A DNA stretch of 64,000 nt from Caprella mutica (taxonomy: Eukaryota > Arthropoda > Malacostraca > Amphipoda > Caprellidae). A program made the translations under genes and the position numbers. The stretch covers positions 62,001-126,000 of the forward strand of contig CANNZV010001828.1 in the NCBI GenBank assembly GCA_947561585.1. The letters run 5' to 3'. Shown here piece by piece: positions 1 to 11,389 of the stretch. Each line of letters begins with the position of its first letter. Positions within the stretch are counted from its first letter, which is position 1. Below the pieces are notes generated by a model. That model saw only the letters and a list, made by a program, of their open reading frames with translations, had not been told where the DNA came from and ran no database searches.

Positions 1-1159
1 ATGTAGAGGGACAGATGTAGAGGGACAGATGTAAAGAGACAGATGTAGAGGGACAGATGTAAAAGAACAGATGTAGAGGGACAGATGTAGAGGGACAGAT
101 GTAGAGGGACAGATGTAAAGAGACAAATGTAAAGGGACAGATATAAAGGGACAGATGTAAAGGGACAGATGTAAAGGAACAGATGTAAAGGGACAGATGT
201 AAAGGGACAGATGTAGAGGGACAGATGTAAAGGGACAGATGTAAAGAGACAAATGTAAAGGGACAGATGTAAAGAGACAGATGTAGAGGGACAGATGTAA
301 AGAGACAGATGTAGAGGGACAGATGTAAAGAGACAGATGTAGAGGGACAGATGTAAAAGGACAGATGTAGAGGGACAGATATAAAGGGACAGATGTAAAG
401 GGACAGATGTAAAGGAACAGATGTAAAGGGACAGATGTAAAGGGACAGATGTAGAGGGACAGATGTAGAGGGACAGATGTAGAGGGACAGATGTAAAGAG
501 ACAAATGTAAAGGGACAGATGTGAAGGGACAGATGTAAAGGGACAGATGTAAAGGGACAGATGTAAAGAGATACATGTAAAAGGACAGATGTAAAGGGCA
601 GATGTAAAGGGACAGATGTAAAGGGACAGATGTAAAGAGACAAATGTAAAGGGACAGATGTAAAGAGACAGATGTAGAGGGACAGATGTAAAGAGACAGA
701 TGTAGAGGGACAGATGTAAAGAGACAGATGTAGAGGGACAGATGTAAAAGGACAAATGTAAAGGGACAGATATAAAGGGACAGATGTAAAGGGACAGATG
801 TAAAGGAACAGATGTAAAGGGACAGATGTAAAGGGACAGATGTAGAGGGACAGATGTAGAGGGACAGATGTAGAGGGACAGATGTAAAGAGACAAATGTA
901 AAGGGACAGATGTAAAGGGACAGATGTAAAGGGACAGATGTAAAGAGATACATGTAAAAGGACAGATGTAAAGGGCAGATGTAAAGGGACAGATGTAAAG
1001 GGACAGATGTAAAGGGACAGATGTAAAGAGATACATGTAAAAGGACAGATGTAAAGGGCAGATGTAAAGGGACAGATGTAAAGGGACAGATATAAAGGGA
1101 CAGATGTAAAGAGATACATGTAAAAGGACAGATGTAAAGGGACAGATGTAGAGGGACAG
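1..1159. repeat. 14-bp minisatellite (gggacagatgtaaa), about 83 copies
   Basis: The 14-bp unit gggacagatgtaaa runs from the window edge, so the array continues outside. Common variants are gtagaggg, gtaaagag, ataaaggg and a 13-bp form (gggcagatgtaaa). The variants recur in blocks: the atataaaggg form followed by the ggaac form appears near 137, 375 and 766, about 17 and 28 units apart, which indicates block-wise duplication. The strand is purine-rich. No coding role is supported. Confidence 0.97.
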
Positions 1160-1251
1160 CAGTTTACTAATTTTAAAAAGAAAAGCACTAATAATATTAT
1201 ATAACGCTTGTATACATTTTATAATTGGTCTGGGTACAATACGATAAACTA

Positions 1252-1590
1252 GATTATGTGCACTCGGTAGAGCGCTTACCTTTACCGCCGCTTTGACTTG
1301 TTCTCTCCCAAAATTTAATAAACTGCTAACTGGATAATAACCAATCGACCCACCAAGTTTCATGCAATATGGTTCAATACTTTTTGAGTTATAAATGACC
1401 ATGACCTTGACCTTTGACCGGGTCACTCCCAAAATTCTACCATCAGGTCACTGGACACTGACCCAATCGTTTCACAAAATTTCAGACAATTTGGTTGAAT
1501 ACTTTTTCAGTTAAGCGAATAACAATATGATAAATAAATAAATGACGGCTAAAATATGACCTTCCCGCATTCTGCGAATTATTGTGATTG
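1252..1590 (+). mobile_element. Dispersed SINE-like repeat, copy 1
   Basis: This segment matches 48190-48451 over most of its length. Shared parts are actaga..., gcactcg..gagcgc, accttgaccttt, ccaatcg, a tttggttg..tactttt segment, a taaataaatga stretch and a final accttcc. The head (actcggtagagcgc) resembles a tRNA A box, but I see no convincing B box, so the tRNA origin is uncertain. The tail of short A/T repeats followed by a conserved end is typical of short non-autonomous retroelements. Only the two-copy homology is directly visible. Confidence 0.55.
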
Positions 1591-2194
1591 GAAAATAATG
1601 AGAAATTAAACAACTGTGATTTATAAAACTTAAACTTATTTTAAATTAAAATAGATAATAGATTTCTAATATATATTTATATTGTATATAGTTATAAGTG
1701 TATAACTAATACACAATATCAAAATAATACGAATCGGTGATTTCACGTAGCGTTGTTATTATAACATTTATAAACACTCTATCGTACATCTGACAGCGGG
1801 TCAAACCTTACCGAGTAAGGATATATAAGTTGGAGTTACTACAACTGCAACTGACCCTCTAAACTATAAATAGTACTATCAAATATACCATCAGCGACAG
1901 AAATTAATAGCGTTATTTTACATGTTTATTGCAATACGCTTGAGTCTGTTAAATACATAGGTTGCACATATTCGAGCATATAAGGAAAAAGATGCTTTAC
2001 TCGCTGTTTTAATTATTTTTTCTTTTTGTATTCGATTAAGATTTTTTTTGTGTGTCATACAAATAATGTTGGTAATTAAATAATAATATGAATGAATAAT
2101 TAATTTATATAATAAATATAGAAATTAGTTAATAAAAAATGAGTTTTAAGGAATTACAAATTTTGGAATTAATATTCCAAGTACCCCTGACAAT
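1591..2194. other. AT-rich intergenic stretch, no gene seen
   Basis: About 600 bp of AT-rich sequence between the SINE-like repeat and the 34-bp array. No open frame, RNA gene or repeat was recognised. Confidence 0.6.
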
Positions 2195-2919
2195 ATATGG
2201 TGAGGCCATAGACGATTATTCCCCTCTCAATCTTCTATATATGGCCCCACCATAACTTTCTCTCTCAATCTTCTATGGCCCCACCATAACTTTCTCTTTC
2301 AATCTTCTATGGCCCCACCATAACTTTCTCTTTCAATCTTCTATGGCCCCACCATAACTTTCTCTTTCAATCTTCTATGGCCCCACCATAACTTTCTCTT
2401 TCAATCTTCTATGGCCCCACCATAACTTTCTCTTTCAATCTTCTATGGCTCCACCATAACTTTCTCTTTCAATCTTCTATGGCCCCACCATAACTTTCTC
2501 TTTCAATCTTCTATGGCCCCACCATAACTTTCTCTTTCAATCTTCTATGGCCCCACCATAACTTTCTCTTTCAATCTTCTATGGCCCCACCATAACTTTC
2601 TCTTTCAATCTTCTATGGCCCCACCATAACTTTCTCTTTCAATCTTCTATGGCTCCACCATAACTTTCTCTTTCAATCTTCTATGGCCCCACCATAACTT
2701 TCTCTCTCAATCTTCTATGGCCCCACCATAACTTTCTCTTTCAATCTTCTATGGCCCCACCATAACTTTCTCTCTCAATCTTCTATGGCCCCACCATAAC
2801 TTTCTCTCTCAATCTTCTATGGCCCCACCATAACTTTCTCTCTCAATCTTCTATGGCCCCACCATAACTTTCTCCCACAATCTTCTATGGCCCCACCATA
2901 GCATAGGTTTCTCTCTCAA
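2195..2919 (+). repeat. 34-bp minisatellite made of the P2 module, about 20 copies
   Basis: The monomer is the P2 core tctatggccccaccataac plus a pyrimidine spacer (tttctctttcaatct). The array opens with an inverted half-module (tatggtgaggccatag, about 2197), so the first unit lies in a foldback. Units are nearly identical apart from a few ccc/ctc and ttt/ctc variants, which suggests recent expansion. The same core appears on both strands at many other places in the window. Confidence 0.97.
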
Positions 2920-3012
2920 TAGTATCAACTGTCTATTACTATTTCCATACAATCATACGAAGGTACAGTTTAATTTCGACATACTATCAGTTTAGTAATT
3001 GTGTGATATTAA

Positions 3013-3120
3013 TGTACCCGATAGTACTTTAAAAAGTGTAACTTTTACCCGATAGTACTTTTCACTGTGTATCTTTTACCCGATAGTACATCATCACTGT
3101 ATCTTCACCCCGATAGTACC
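3013..3120 (+). repeat. Short degenerate repeat with acccgatagtac, 4 copies
   Basis: Four copies of acccgatagtac at uneven spacing of about 30-36 bp, separated by diverged tttt/ctgtatct spacers. It is a small decayed tandem repeat with no coding potential. Confidence 0.7.
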
Positions 3121-3327
3121 TGTGCCCCAATCAACTGGTCACATCCCAATCCTGTCCCTCTCCAATCCCATGGTATCAAATGTCCTCAGATTAGCTAATG
3201 AACAAAACAAAAAAACAATGCCAACTGTATGCAACACATGGCCTTGTCATGTAGAGAAAAGAATTAAAACTCTATCAATGAATACTTAACAAATTATTTC
3301 TTAAGGCAATATATTATTATTTTAATA

Positions 3328-3530
3328 GGGTAATTTCTCAATTATCGGTCAGTTCCACATTTTCGGTCACTCAGGTATATAGTAATAATTATTTCACTAG
3401 GATTGGTTGAGTAAAAACAACCAACCCGGGTTGTTTTTACTCAACCAATCTTAGTGAAATAATTATTATTATATCGTTTTTTCTTATATGACCGAAAATG
3501 TGGAACTGACCGATAATTGAGAAACTACCC
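3328..3530. mobile_element. P1 palindromic MITE, long foldback
   Basis: A near-complete palindrome of 203 bp. The left end gggtaatttctcaattatcgg and right end ccgataattgagaaactaccc are inverted copies, followed inward by the family mark cacattttcggtc / gaccgaaaatgtg. The centre is another inverted repeat (gtaaaaacaacc...ggttgtttttac) around cccggg. TA flanks both ends, as expected for a TA target-site duplication. There is no coding capacity. Membership of a Tc1/mariner-like non-autonomous group is inference from the TA flank. Confidence 0.85.
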
Positions 3531-3789
3531 TATATAGGTACAAATTAATTTTTGTTTGTAATTATGTTTTCTTCATATTTTTCTAAATATATTCTACCCT
3601 ATTTTTCTCCCCATGTTATAATATTGTACATGTTGTGTGCGAGTGTTTAGTACATAGATTTTACATGGCTTCTAATCCAATATAATACGCTTTCTTTTCG
3701 CTAATGTGAAAACATAAAAAATCTACGGAAAAACATCACCCAACACTACTGAACATTTCTTAGATACACTCCTGTGATGATGTCAGAAA

Positions 3790-3848
3790 GTTATGGTGGG
3801 GCCATAGAAGATAGAGATAGAGTTATGGTGGGGCCATAGAAGAGATTA
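3790..3848 (-). repeat. P2 module, two direct copies
   Basis: Two direct copies of gttatggtggggccatagaa separated by about 14 bp. This is the minus orientation of the core that forms the 34-bp array at 2195-2919. It may represent an early stage of tandem expansion. Confidence 0.8.
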
Positions 3849-4084
3849 AGTCTCATTATAATCGTATGTTTCAACCATAACTTTTTCTCTTGAACATACC
3901 TACATGTTTTTAATCTGCAACTATAAAAAATAATTAGACAATTTCTAATTATCTCATAATAATCAAATAATTAGAGCAATTAGATATAAATAATAAATAA
4001 TAGATAATCATCTATCTACGAATATAAATAATTCGACTAAAATCTATTGTAAATTAAAATAATTATATTCTATTGTGTTTCGTC

Positions 4085-4190
4085 GGACACCCCCCCCCCC
4101 CCCCCTTGAAGAAGATCGACGAAAATGTTCGATAGTACGATAAAATACCATTAACATTTAACGTAAACACAATTCTAGATGATCCGCAAA
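4085..4190 (+). repeat. Poly-C tract and dispersed fragment (acgataaaataccat)
   Basis: A run of about 17 C is followed by gacgaaaatgttcgatag and acgataaaataccat. The latter and its flank (aatatttaccgtaa-like) recur at 48887-48925, so a diverged dispersed repeat passes through here. The C run is prone to assembly and length error. Confidence 0.5.
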
Positions 4191-4432
4191 ATTCAAATAT
4201 TCCGACAGATTGTGTATAATTTTGCGCAATTCTCGACCTCACCAGCGCTATTTTCTGGTTGGGTTTTGTGCCTCATTTGGCCGCTCCTCTACATTAGCTA
4301 ATCAGTCGCCAGTAATTAACCAGGTCCAAGTCAATCGAAAGTAACCGTGTCTTTTATTAAAAGTCAATCTAAAATCCGATCATTTTCTGATCACTTTACA
4401 AATGAACTACTTTTAATTAGGAACTTTTGGAA

Positions 4433-4459
4433 GGGGGGGGGGGGTGCAGGGGGGGGGGC
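4433..4459 (+). repeat. Poly-G tract
   Basis: Two G runs separated by tgca, in otherwise AT-rich DNA. Similar G/C runs occur near 26375, 39971, 45352-45412, 52165 and 56347. They are simple repeats, possibly quadruplex-forming. Confidence 0.8.
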
Positions 4460-4816
4460 TTTGATGAGGAAAGGGGGAATGAAAAATGGTAGGAAAATGT
4501 TTATAATTTGATGAACATTATCCTTTATTATTGACTGATTGGTTCATTAATAAATGGCTATTAGATGTAATCTTATTAATTATATTCAATTGATGAAGAG
4601 GGAGGCAGAAGCCATATCAATTCATTAGATATCTTATTGCACAGATTAATTTCAATGCATAGGCTTGAATGCAGCTAATTGACTGCAGATAGAACACTCT
4701 TACTTTGCAGCGGCTTGAAGGCAGTAAAGTCGTACAAGTGCATACCCACACGCCAAGCTACGGTGGGGAAATGGAAGATTCCTTGATTAAAAATATTAAC
4801 TTGTGGGATCGTACTA

Positions 4817-5050
4817 GGGTAAATTACGAATTATCGGTCAGTTTCACATCTTCGGTCATATAAGAAAAAACGATATCATAATTACTATTTTATTTTCATT
4901 GGTATCCATGATACCTGCAGGTATCATGGATAACAACTAAAATAAATAACAATTATGTCGTTTTTTCTTATATTCTCGTTGAAAAGTAGGAGGAGCTTAG
5001 CAAAATGTCTGGTGGAAAGACTTAAAAAAGCCTGCGTGTGTACGGCACTA
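4817..5050. mobile_element. Chimeric P1 MITE with an alternative right end
   Basis: The left arm is a normal P1 end (gggtaaattacgaattatcgg, then cacatcttcggtc) preceded by TA. The centre is the shared palindrome (tatccatgatacctgcaggt). After cttatattctcgt the right arm changes to a different sequence that includes ggaggagcttagcaaaa and ends at gtgtacggcacta. The same alternative end, inverted, forms the left end of 19104-19340, so it is a real terminus of a second subfamily. An open frame of 60 codons here is only element sequence. Confidence 0.7.
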
Positions 5051-5439
5051 AGAGCATGCGTGCGCATCATTCACACAGACTATTATTCAGCTTATAATTA
5101 TAGCGATGAAGAAATGATCTTCCGATGGTTATTATAGAGAGATCTTTAGATCCTTTTGCAGATCGTGCTAAGCACATTACCGCAAAACTTCACTTAATTT
5201 TCTAATTAACCTTTAGACGTTTTCAGGTAGGGGTTTTCACGTAGGTTCGCTAGGTGCCCTACAGTCTACACTATGTATAATACATAGTCTATGCTATGAA
5301 CGAGTTAACGAAATACCATATCGGTTTATCTCGGTTAGGAATTAATGAATAATTATTGTATGCATGAATAGTTTTTTTTTAAATAAATTGGATTTAGTCT
5401 GTGGGGTAGAGAAAGCAAATATTAATTATTATTTAACTT

Positions 5440-5610
5440 TTAATCTAATTGATATCCATGATACTTATAGGTATCATGGATACCTACATGGATACAGGGG
5501 ATACCATGATACCTGTAGGTATCGTGGATACCAATTGAAATATAAGTTTAAAATTATTTTTTTCTATCTGATCATTAATGTGGAACCGTCCGGTAACTCG
5601 AAACTTATCC
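5440..5610. mobile_element. Decayed P1 MITE (centre and right arm)
   Basis: The centre holds several copies of the ggtatcatggatacc palindrome (5453-5535). A diverged right arm follows (aatgtggaaccgtccggtaactcg, then aaacttatcc). The left arm could not be found, so the copy is truncated. A short open frame across it is not supported as a gene. Confidence 0.6.
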
Positions 5611-6109
5611 AAGCTGTTTTAAAACAATAATGAATTAATTAATTATATTAAATATATTTAACGTCATCCTATTATATTCTTGCGTCCAAAGATCAGTTTT
5701 AGAAGTTTCCTAAAGTTCTAAATGTTGCTGAAGAATTTTCCAAACTATTTAGAGTTACAGAACCATGAAATTGATTAATTTTCATGCTTATGATCTTTCA
5801 ATAGAATGATAATCAAGAGTCTGCTAATTATCCAATGCTACACACGCATTTTATGTTATAGTGTCATATATTACATATATGAATGTGATCATAATATGTA
5901 AATAAAAACTGTGTAAGCGAAAATGATTCTATGTATTGAAAAGTGAGAAAAAGTTGTTTTACATATTTATTTATTATTAATTAATTAATAAGAATTGCTA
6001 TAACATTTTTAAAAAAGTATGTGATAGGTATTTAGAACATACCTAGCTAAAAAAAATTTAACTATTTTATCAAAGGAAAAATTAACTTTCAAATCAAAGT
6101 TAAGTAAAT

Positions 6110-6588
6110 TTCCTAGTTCACGTCCCTATTTCATTTCGGGACGTGAACTAGGAACCGATCCAAATACCCCCTTCCTAGTTCACGTTCCTATTTCATTTAG
6201 GAACGTGAACTAGGAACCGATCCATATACTCCCTTCCTAGTTCACGTCCCTATTCCATTTCGGGACGTGAACTAGGAACCGATCCAAATACCCCCTTCCT
6301 ATAGTTCACGTTCCTATTTCATTTCGGGACGTGAACTAGGAACCGATCCAAATACCCCCTTCCTAGTTCACGTTCCTATTTCATTTCGGGACGTGAACTA
6401 GGAACCGATCCAAATACCCCCTTCCTAGTTCACGTTCCTATTTCATTTCGGGACGTGAACTAGGAACCGATCCAAATACCCCCTTCCTAGTTCACGTTCC
6501 TATTTCATTTAGGAACGTGAACTAGGAACCGATCCAAATACCCCCTTCCTAGTTCACGTCCCTAATTGAAGTAGGGACGTGAACTATA
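6110..6588. repeat. 62-bp tandem array of perfect hairpins, 8 units
   Basis: Each unit is a stem of about 17 bp (ttcctagttcacgtccc / gggacgtgaactaggaa) with an 11-nt loop (tatttcatttc), then the spacer ccgatccaaatacccc. Arms vary together: units 1, 3 and 8 pair tccc with ggga; units 2 and 7 pair ttccta with taggaa; units 4-6 mix the two and keep pairing through a wobble. The last unit has a different loop and runs into agtaatttaccc, a possible element end resembling P1's gggtaa terminus. The left flank gtaaattt mirrors it. The array may have grown from the hairpin of a palindromic element. Confidence 0.9.
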
Positions 6589-6756
6589 GTAATTTACCCA
6601 AAGTTAATAAAGTGTTTTTTCTTTAGATAATCTTTTGAAATTTTCATTTTATATTCATTTCGTATTTGGTACTTCTACCCTAATAAATTTATCCGATGTT
6701 TAGACAAACTGTTGTATTGTTTGAATTAGAATTAGTAATTAGTTATTTTGCCTAAC

Positions 6757-6981
6757 AAATTGAATAAATTGAATAAATAAATTGAATAAATTGAATAAAT
6801 AAATTGAATAAATTGAATAAATAAATTGAATAAATTGAATAAATAAATTGAATAAATTGAATAAATTGAATAAATAAATTGAATAAATAAATTGAATAAA
6901 TTGAATAAATAAATTGAATATATTGAATAAATTGAATAAATTGAATAAATTGAATAAATAAATTGAATAAATTGAATAAAT
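6757..6981 (+). repeat. AT-rich minisatellite (ttgaataaa / ttgaataaataaa)
   Basis: Units of 9 and 13 bp alternate (ttgaataaa and ttgaataaataaa) with one ttgaatata variant. An 85-codon minus-strand open frame of Ile/Tyr/Leu/Phe/Asn repeats is an artefact of the repeat. Confidence 0.93.
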
Positions 6982-7352
6982 ATCCTGGAAGACCAACAGA
7001 TTTTACGGATATTATAAAAAAAATTATCTAAAGAGAAACCTATCTAATTATTTAAAATATAATTTTAATCATTAAAAAATATTGTTTTAATTAATTGAAA
7101 ATAATCATTAAAATTGTTTTTACTCATTAAGTTTTTTTTTAATTTGAATCATTCTCCATTATTTTTTCAATCCTTTTAATTAATTCTCAAAAGTTGCACA
7201 CACTAATCACCTGACGATTATTCCCGTGTTAATGGTATAAATATTTCCATAAGAGATCTTCAAGGTTAGACCAGTCACGGTTACTTTTTTATAGACTGTT
7301 TGTACATCATTAGGGATAAACAGCACATTTAATGGTTTTATTCGATTTAACA
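6982..7352. other. AT-rich spacer, nothing recognised
   Basis: About 370 bp of AT-rich sequence between the minisatellite and the next P1 element. No gene or repeat was recognised. Confidence 0.5.
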
Positions 7353-7554
7353 GAGGTAAGTTACGAGTCATCGGACAGTTTCACACTTTCGATCAGAAAA
7401 AAAGTACAATGTGACATTTTAACTCGTTATTTTAATTGGTATCCATGATACCTACAGGTATCATGGATACCAATTAAAATAACGAGTTAAAAGACAATTT
7501 TGTACTTTTTTCTGACCGAAAATGTGGAACTGTCCGATGACTCGGAACTTATCC
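7353..7554. mobile_element. P1 palindromic MITE, well preserved
   Basis: Ends are aggtaagttacgagtcatcgg and ccgatgactcggaacttatcc, with the inward marks cacactttcgatcag and ctgaccgaaaatgtg. The centre is a long palindrome around attggtatccatgatacc / ggtatcatggataccaat. Almost the whole 202 bp can fold on itself. No coding capacity. Confidence 0.85.
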
Positions 7555-7963
7555 TAGTTGGGTGACGCTTTATTTTTCATTGTATATTTTCGTACTTTTG
7601 TTTATTTTTCTATTTCACATATGTACCGTAATCAGAAAAATATAAGATAAAAGTATCTAATATACATGGAAAATAATTAATTTTATTTCTTGAATTTATT
7701 ATTTATAAAATTCTAAAGATTAATTAAAATATTACGTATTTATTTCATAGTTAAAGTTATAAAGTTCCCTGTAATTACTTTATTTTAACATATAACAAAA
7801 GAATTACTAAAATATATTTAAAAATATTTAATATATTAAGAAAATTTCCTTTTAAAGATTGGGTGAATAATGTTTAAACATTGTATTATTTAATTGATTT
7901 ATTTTTCTTTGTGAAAAGTACGTACAAAAAGACTATTTTAAAAATATTTCATACTAGAAGGGG

Positions 7964-8009
7964 AATTATGGTGGGAACATCGTAGATTATGTAGGGCCCA
8001 CCATAACTT
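7964..8009. mobile_element. P2 foldback, single
   Basis: An inverted pair: aattatggtggga on the left and gggcccaccataactt on the right, with cgtagattatgta between. It is a diverged single foldback of the module that forms arrays elsewhere. Confidence 0.6.
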
Positions 8010-8089
8010 TTCTTTTCGAGTATTGCATGAAATATTACATTGTTTATATTATAAATAAATATGATGAAATTAGATATAAGCAAAATATA

Positions 8090-8234
8090 GGGTAATGTCC
8101 AAGTTATCGAACAGTTCAACATTTTCGAGCATGTAAGAAAACATATATTATTATTATTATTTATCTTAAATATTATATACTTTTTTTTTACGTGTCCGAA
8201 AATGTGTAAGCATACAACAACTCAGAACTTACCT
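8090..8234. mobile_element. P1 MITE, diverged
   Basis: It starts after TA with gggtaatgtccaagttatcg and cacattttcg-like sequence (acattttcgagcatg). The right arm holds gtccgaaaatgtg and ends caactcagaacttacc. The centre is AT-rich and lacks the tatccatgata palindrome. Confidence 0.65.
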
Positions 8235-8466
8235 CTAAATGACTGATGTTTATTTCCATATGCGAATTAACTCAGATCGAAAAGGCATAACGAAAACGAA
8301 AGAAAATTGATATTAAAAATATATGAAGAACACCGTAGAAAATATATAAAAATATAATAAAAATGAAAAAACAATGATATAAATCATAGAAAATGGAATA
8401 AAAAGAAGAAAATATGAATAAGTGGAAAAAATCGTGAAGAATAAAATGAAAGTACTTACAGAATCA

Positions 8467-8577
8467 TGACGTCACACTGAACTGAACAGTTTCAATTTAC
8501 GCCATTGAAAAGTGAAGTACTTTCGTCCGGTCATCTAAACACCATCTGAAAGAAAAAGAACACTTACTGTGACGTCA
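8467..8577. promoter_or_regulatory. Two CRE octamers (TGACGTCA) beside the 21-bp array
   Basis: Perfect TGACGTCA palindromes at 8467-8474 and 8570-8577. This octamer is the established cAMP-response (CREB/ATF) site. The surrounding 150 bp is not visibly repetitive. A third copy lies just past the 21-bp array at 9758. Function here is inference, since no gene start is recognised nearby. Confidence 0.35.
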
Positions 8578-8687
8578 GAAATGGATTGTAAAAGACATAG
8601 TAATGCTAATTAGGAATGAATCATTATTATAAAAAAATCTGCTTAGCAGGAAACCAGTAAATTCATTTACTTTTGACGGAGTTTGCT

Positions 8688-9731
8688 GTATCATGGCTAC
8701 AGTGTGCTGTATCATGGCTACAGTTTGCTGTATCATGGCTACAGTTTGCTGTATCATGGCTACAGTCTTCTGTACCATGGGTACAGTTTGCTGTACCATG
8801 GCGACAGTTTGCTGTATCATGGCGACAGTTTGCTGTATCATGGCTACAGTTTGCTGTATCATGGCTACAGTTTGCTGTACCATGGCTACAGTTTGCTGTA
8901 TCATGGCTACAGTTTGCTGTATCATGGCGACAGTTTGCTGTATCATGGCGACAGTTTGCTGTACCATGGCGACAGTTTGCTGTATCATGGCGACAGTTTG
9001 CTGTATCATGGCTACAGTTTGCTGTACCATGGCTACAGTTTGCTGTATCATGGCTACAGTTTGCTGTATCATGGCGACAGTTTGCTGTACCATGGCGACA
9101 GTTTGCTGTATCATGGCTACAGTTTGCTGTACCATGGCTACAGTTTGCTGTATCATGGCTACAGTTTGCTATACCATGGCGACAGTTTGCTGTACCATGG
9201 CGACAGTTTGCTGTATCATGGCGACAGTTTGCTGTATCATGGCTACAGTTTGCTGTACCATGGCTACAGTTTGCTGTATCATGGCTACAGTTTGCTGTAT
9301 CATGGCGACAGTTTGCTGTATCATGGCTACAGTTTGCTGTATCATGGCTACAGTTTGCTGTATCATGGCTACAGTTTGCTGTACCATGGCTACAGTTTGC
9401 TGTATCATGGCTACAGTTTGCTGTATCATGGCTACAGTTTGCTGTATCATGGCTACAGTTTGCTGTATCATGGCTACAGTTTGATGTATCATGGCTACAG
9501 TTTGCTGTATCATGGCTACAGTGTGCAGTATCATGGCTACATTTTGCTGTACCATGGCTATAGTTTGCTGTATCATGGCTACAGTTTGCTGTATCATGGC
9601 TACAGTTTGCTGTATCTTGGCTACAGTTTTCTGTATCATGGCTACAGTTTGCTGTACCATAGCTACAGTTTGCTGTAGCATGGATACAGTTTGCTGTACC
9701 ATGGATACAGTTTGCTGTATCATGGCTACAT
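8688..9731. repeat. 21-bp minisatellite, about 49 copies
   Basis: The monomer is ttgctgtatcatggctacag plus t. Variable positions are tat/tac before catgg and gct/gcg after it, with rarer changes toward the 3' end (after about 9480), which looks older. Each unit contains the quasi-palindrome ctgtaccatggctacag. Because 21 is a multiple of 3 and the unit lacks stops, several frames on both strands stay open for up to about 360 codons. That is expected from the monomer and is not evidence of a protein. Confidence 0.97.
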
Positions 9732-9757
9732 AATCGAAACAAGAAAATTTTGGATTA

Positions 9758-9785
9758 TGACGTCATGAAAAGTAAAATGGCGGCC
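9758..9785 (+). promoter_or_regulatory. CRE octamer with a YY1-like site
   Basis: TGACGTCA at 9758-9765 is followed by aaaatggcggcc, which matches the known YY1 consensus (AAnATGGCGGC). Both sit between the 21-bp array and the 24/25-bp array. No downstream exon was recognised, so the role is uncertain. Confidence 0.35.
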
Positions 9786-9882
9786 CATATATAATGGCTC
9801 TTAAATAAAGCGGAGTAATTTAGATAATTCATTAAACTGAGTTGAAGTACAATCCTTATTGTTTACAATACCATTCCTGCCA

Positions 9883-10402
9883 AGACACAGTAGGTATAAT
9901 TCCTATAAGACCCAGAAGGTATAATTCCTATAGACACAGTAGGTATAATTCCTATAGACACAGTAGGTATAATTCCTATAGACACAGTAGGTATAATTCC
10001 TATAAGACACAGTAGGTATAATTCCTATAAGACACAGTAGGTATAATTCCTATAAGACACAGTAGGTATAATTCCTATAATACACAGTAGGTATAATTCC
10101 TATAATACACAGTAGGTATAATTCCTATAGACACAGTAGGTATAATTCCTATAAGACACAGTAGGTATAATTCCTATAAGACACAGTAGGTATAATTCCT
10201 ATAAGACACAGTAGGTATAATTCCTATAGACACAGTAGGTATATATAATTCCTATAGACACAGTAGGTATAATTCCTATAGACACAGTAGGTATAATTCC
10301 TATAATACACAGTAGGTATAATTCCTATAAGACCCAGTAGGTATAATTCCTATAATACACAGTAGGTATAATTCCTATAAGACACAGTAGGTATAATTCC
10401 TA
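9883..10402. repeat. 24/25-bp satellite, segment 1
   Basis: The monomer is gacacagtaggtataattc plus ctata, with an optional extra a. About 20 copies precede the insertion of transposon copy 1. The array resumes at 14479 and again at 18083, so one original array was split by two insertions. Units hold a quasi-palindromic taggtataattccta. Confidence 0.95.
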
Positions 10403-10552
10403 CACAGAGAAAAAAGTTTACTCATATTTAATGGGTCAACAATTTATGCTTTGAATCAATTTATTACGTGAGTTGGTTTGACTATATTCATGTTTTCATG
10501 TGTGTCAAAACAACTATGACGTGTGTGTCACCAAACATAGTTAATTCAAATC

Positions 10553-10985
10553 ATTTTATGGATTGAATCAACTTACTGTGAGAGTTGGAGTTACATTTTG
10601 GGAGTTTGAACATATGTTAAAACAACTAGGATATAGTGTGTTGAAGTAACTCACAAAGATTGTCAATTCAATGTATCTGGTGTATGAATTAACTTACTAT
10701 GAGAATTGACACTACTTTTTTGAGTTTAGGTGCGAGTTAAATCAACTATGACATAGTGTGTTATAGTAACCCACAAAGACTGTTAATCCAGTGTATTCTG
10801 CAGTGTATGAATTAACTTACTATGTGAGTTGGCGCTACTTTTTTGTAAGTTTAGGTGTGAGTTAAAACAACTATGACATAGTGTGATAATGTAACCAACA
10901 AAGACTGTTAATCTTATTTATCTGGTGTATAAATTAACTTACTATGAGAGTTAGTGCTACTTTTTTTTTAAGTTTATGTGTGAGT
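10553..10985 (+). repeat. Subterminal repeats of about 122 bp, four units (copy 1)
   Basis: Four diverged units share aacttactatgagagttg, a gctactttttt tract and aactatgacatagtgtg. Units starting gtgtatgaattaacttac lie at about 10680, 10802 and 10924; an older one starts near 10553. The same set occurs in copy 2 and, shortened, in the deleted relative at 20152-20642. Subterminal repeats of this kind often serve as transposase binding sites, which is inference here. Confidence 0.8.
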
Positions 10986-11389
10986 TCAATCAAATGAGTA
11001 AGTGGCAACTTATGCTTTCCTCAAAGCTAATTTATTCGCATAACACTTTTCAGTTCAAATCTTGTTTCAAGTGTGTTACGTGTTGAATGTGAACGCTCCT
11101 CAATACCATTTTAATTTAAGTGCAAACAATAGCGTTATATGCATTAAATATTATTATCGCTGCCGATCGATTATTAATTATTTCCATTAATGAATTGATA
11201 AATGTCTGCCTAAATATTCTAAAATATTGGTGATTGATAGTTTGGTGGCTTTATATAGGTAGTTATTTGAAGAGCTGATTATCACTTTATAACTTTTATA
11301 ATAATAAATTTTGATTACTGCCTTCCAGTTTGTAAACTGATATCCAAACTAATTTTCCTAAATTATTATATGTTAACTTATTTATCTAG

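Noticed and set aside
1..1159. CRISPR-like regular repeats
   Set aside because: No unique spacers between repeats, no cas genes, eukaryotic context; same reasoning applies to the other arrays.
1252..1320. tRNA gene from the actcggtagagcgc head
   Set aside because: No B box, no acceptor stem pairing and no anticodon arm found; kept only as a SINE-like repeat.
4955..5137. 60-codon frame
   Set aside because: Lies in the right end of a hybrid MITE; no coding support.
8663..9742. Open frames up to about 360 codons on both strands over the 21-bp array
   Set aside because: The monomer length is a multiple of 3 and free of stops in several frames; openness on both strands and in several frames is expected from the repeat. 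No start context, domain or exon signal.
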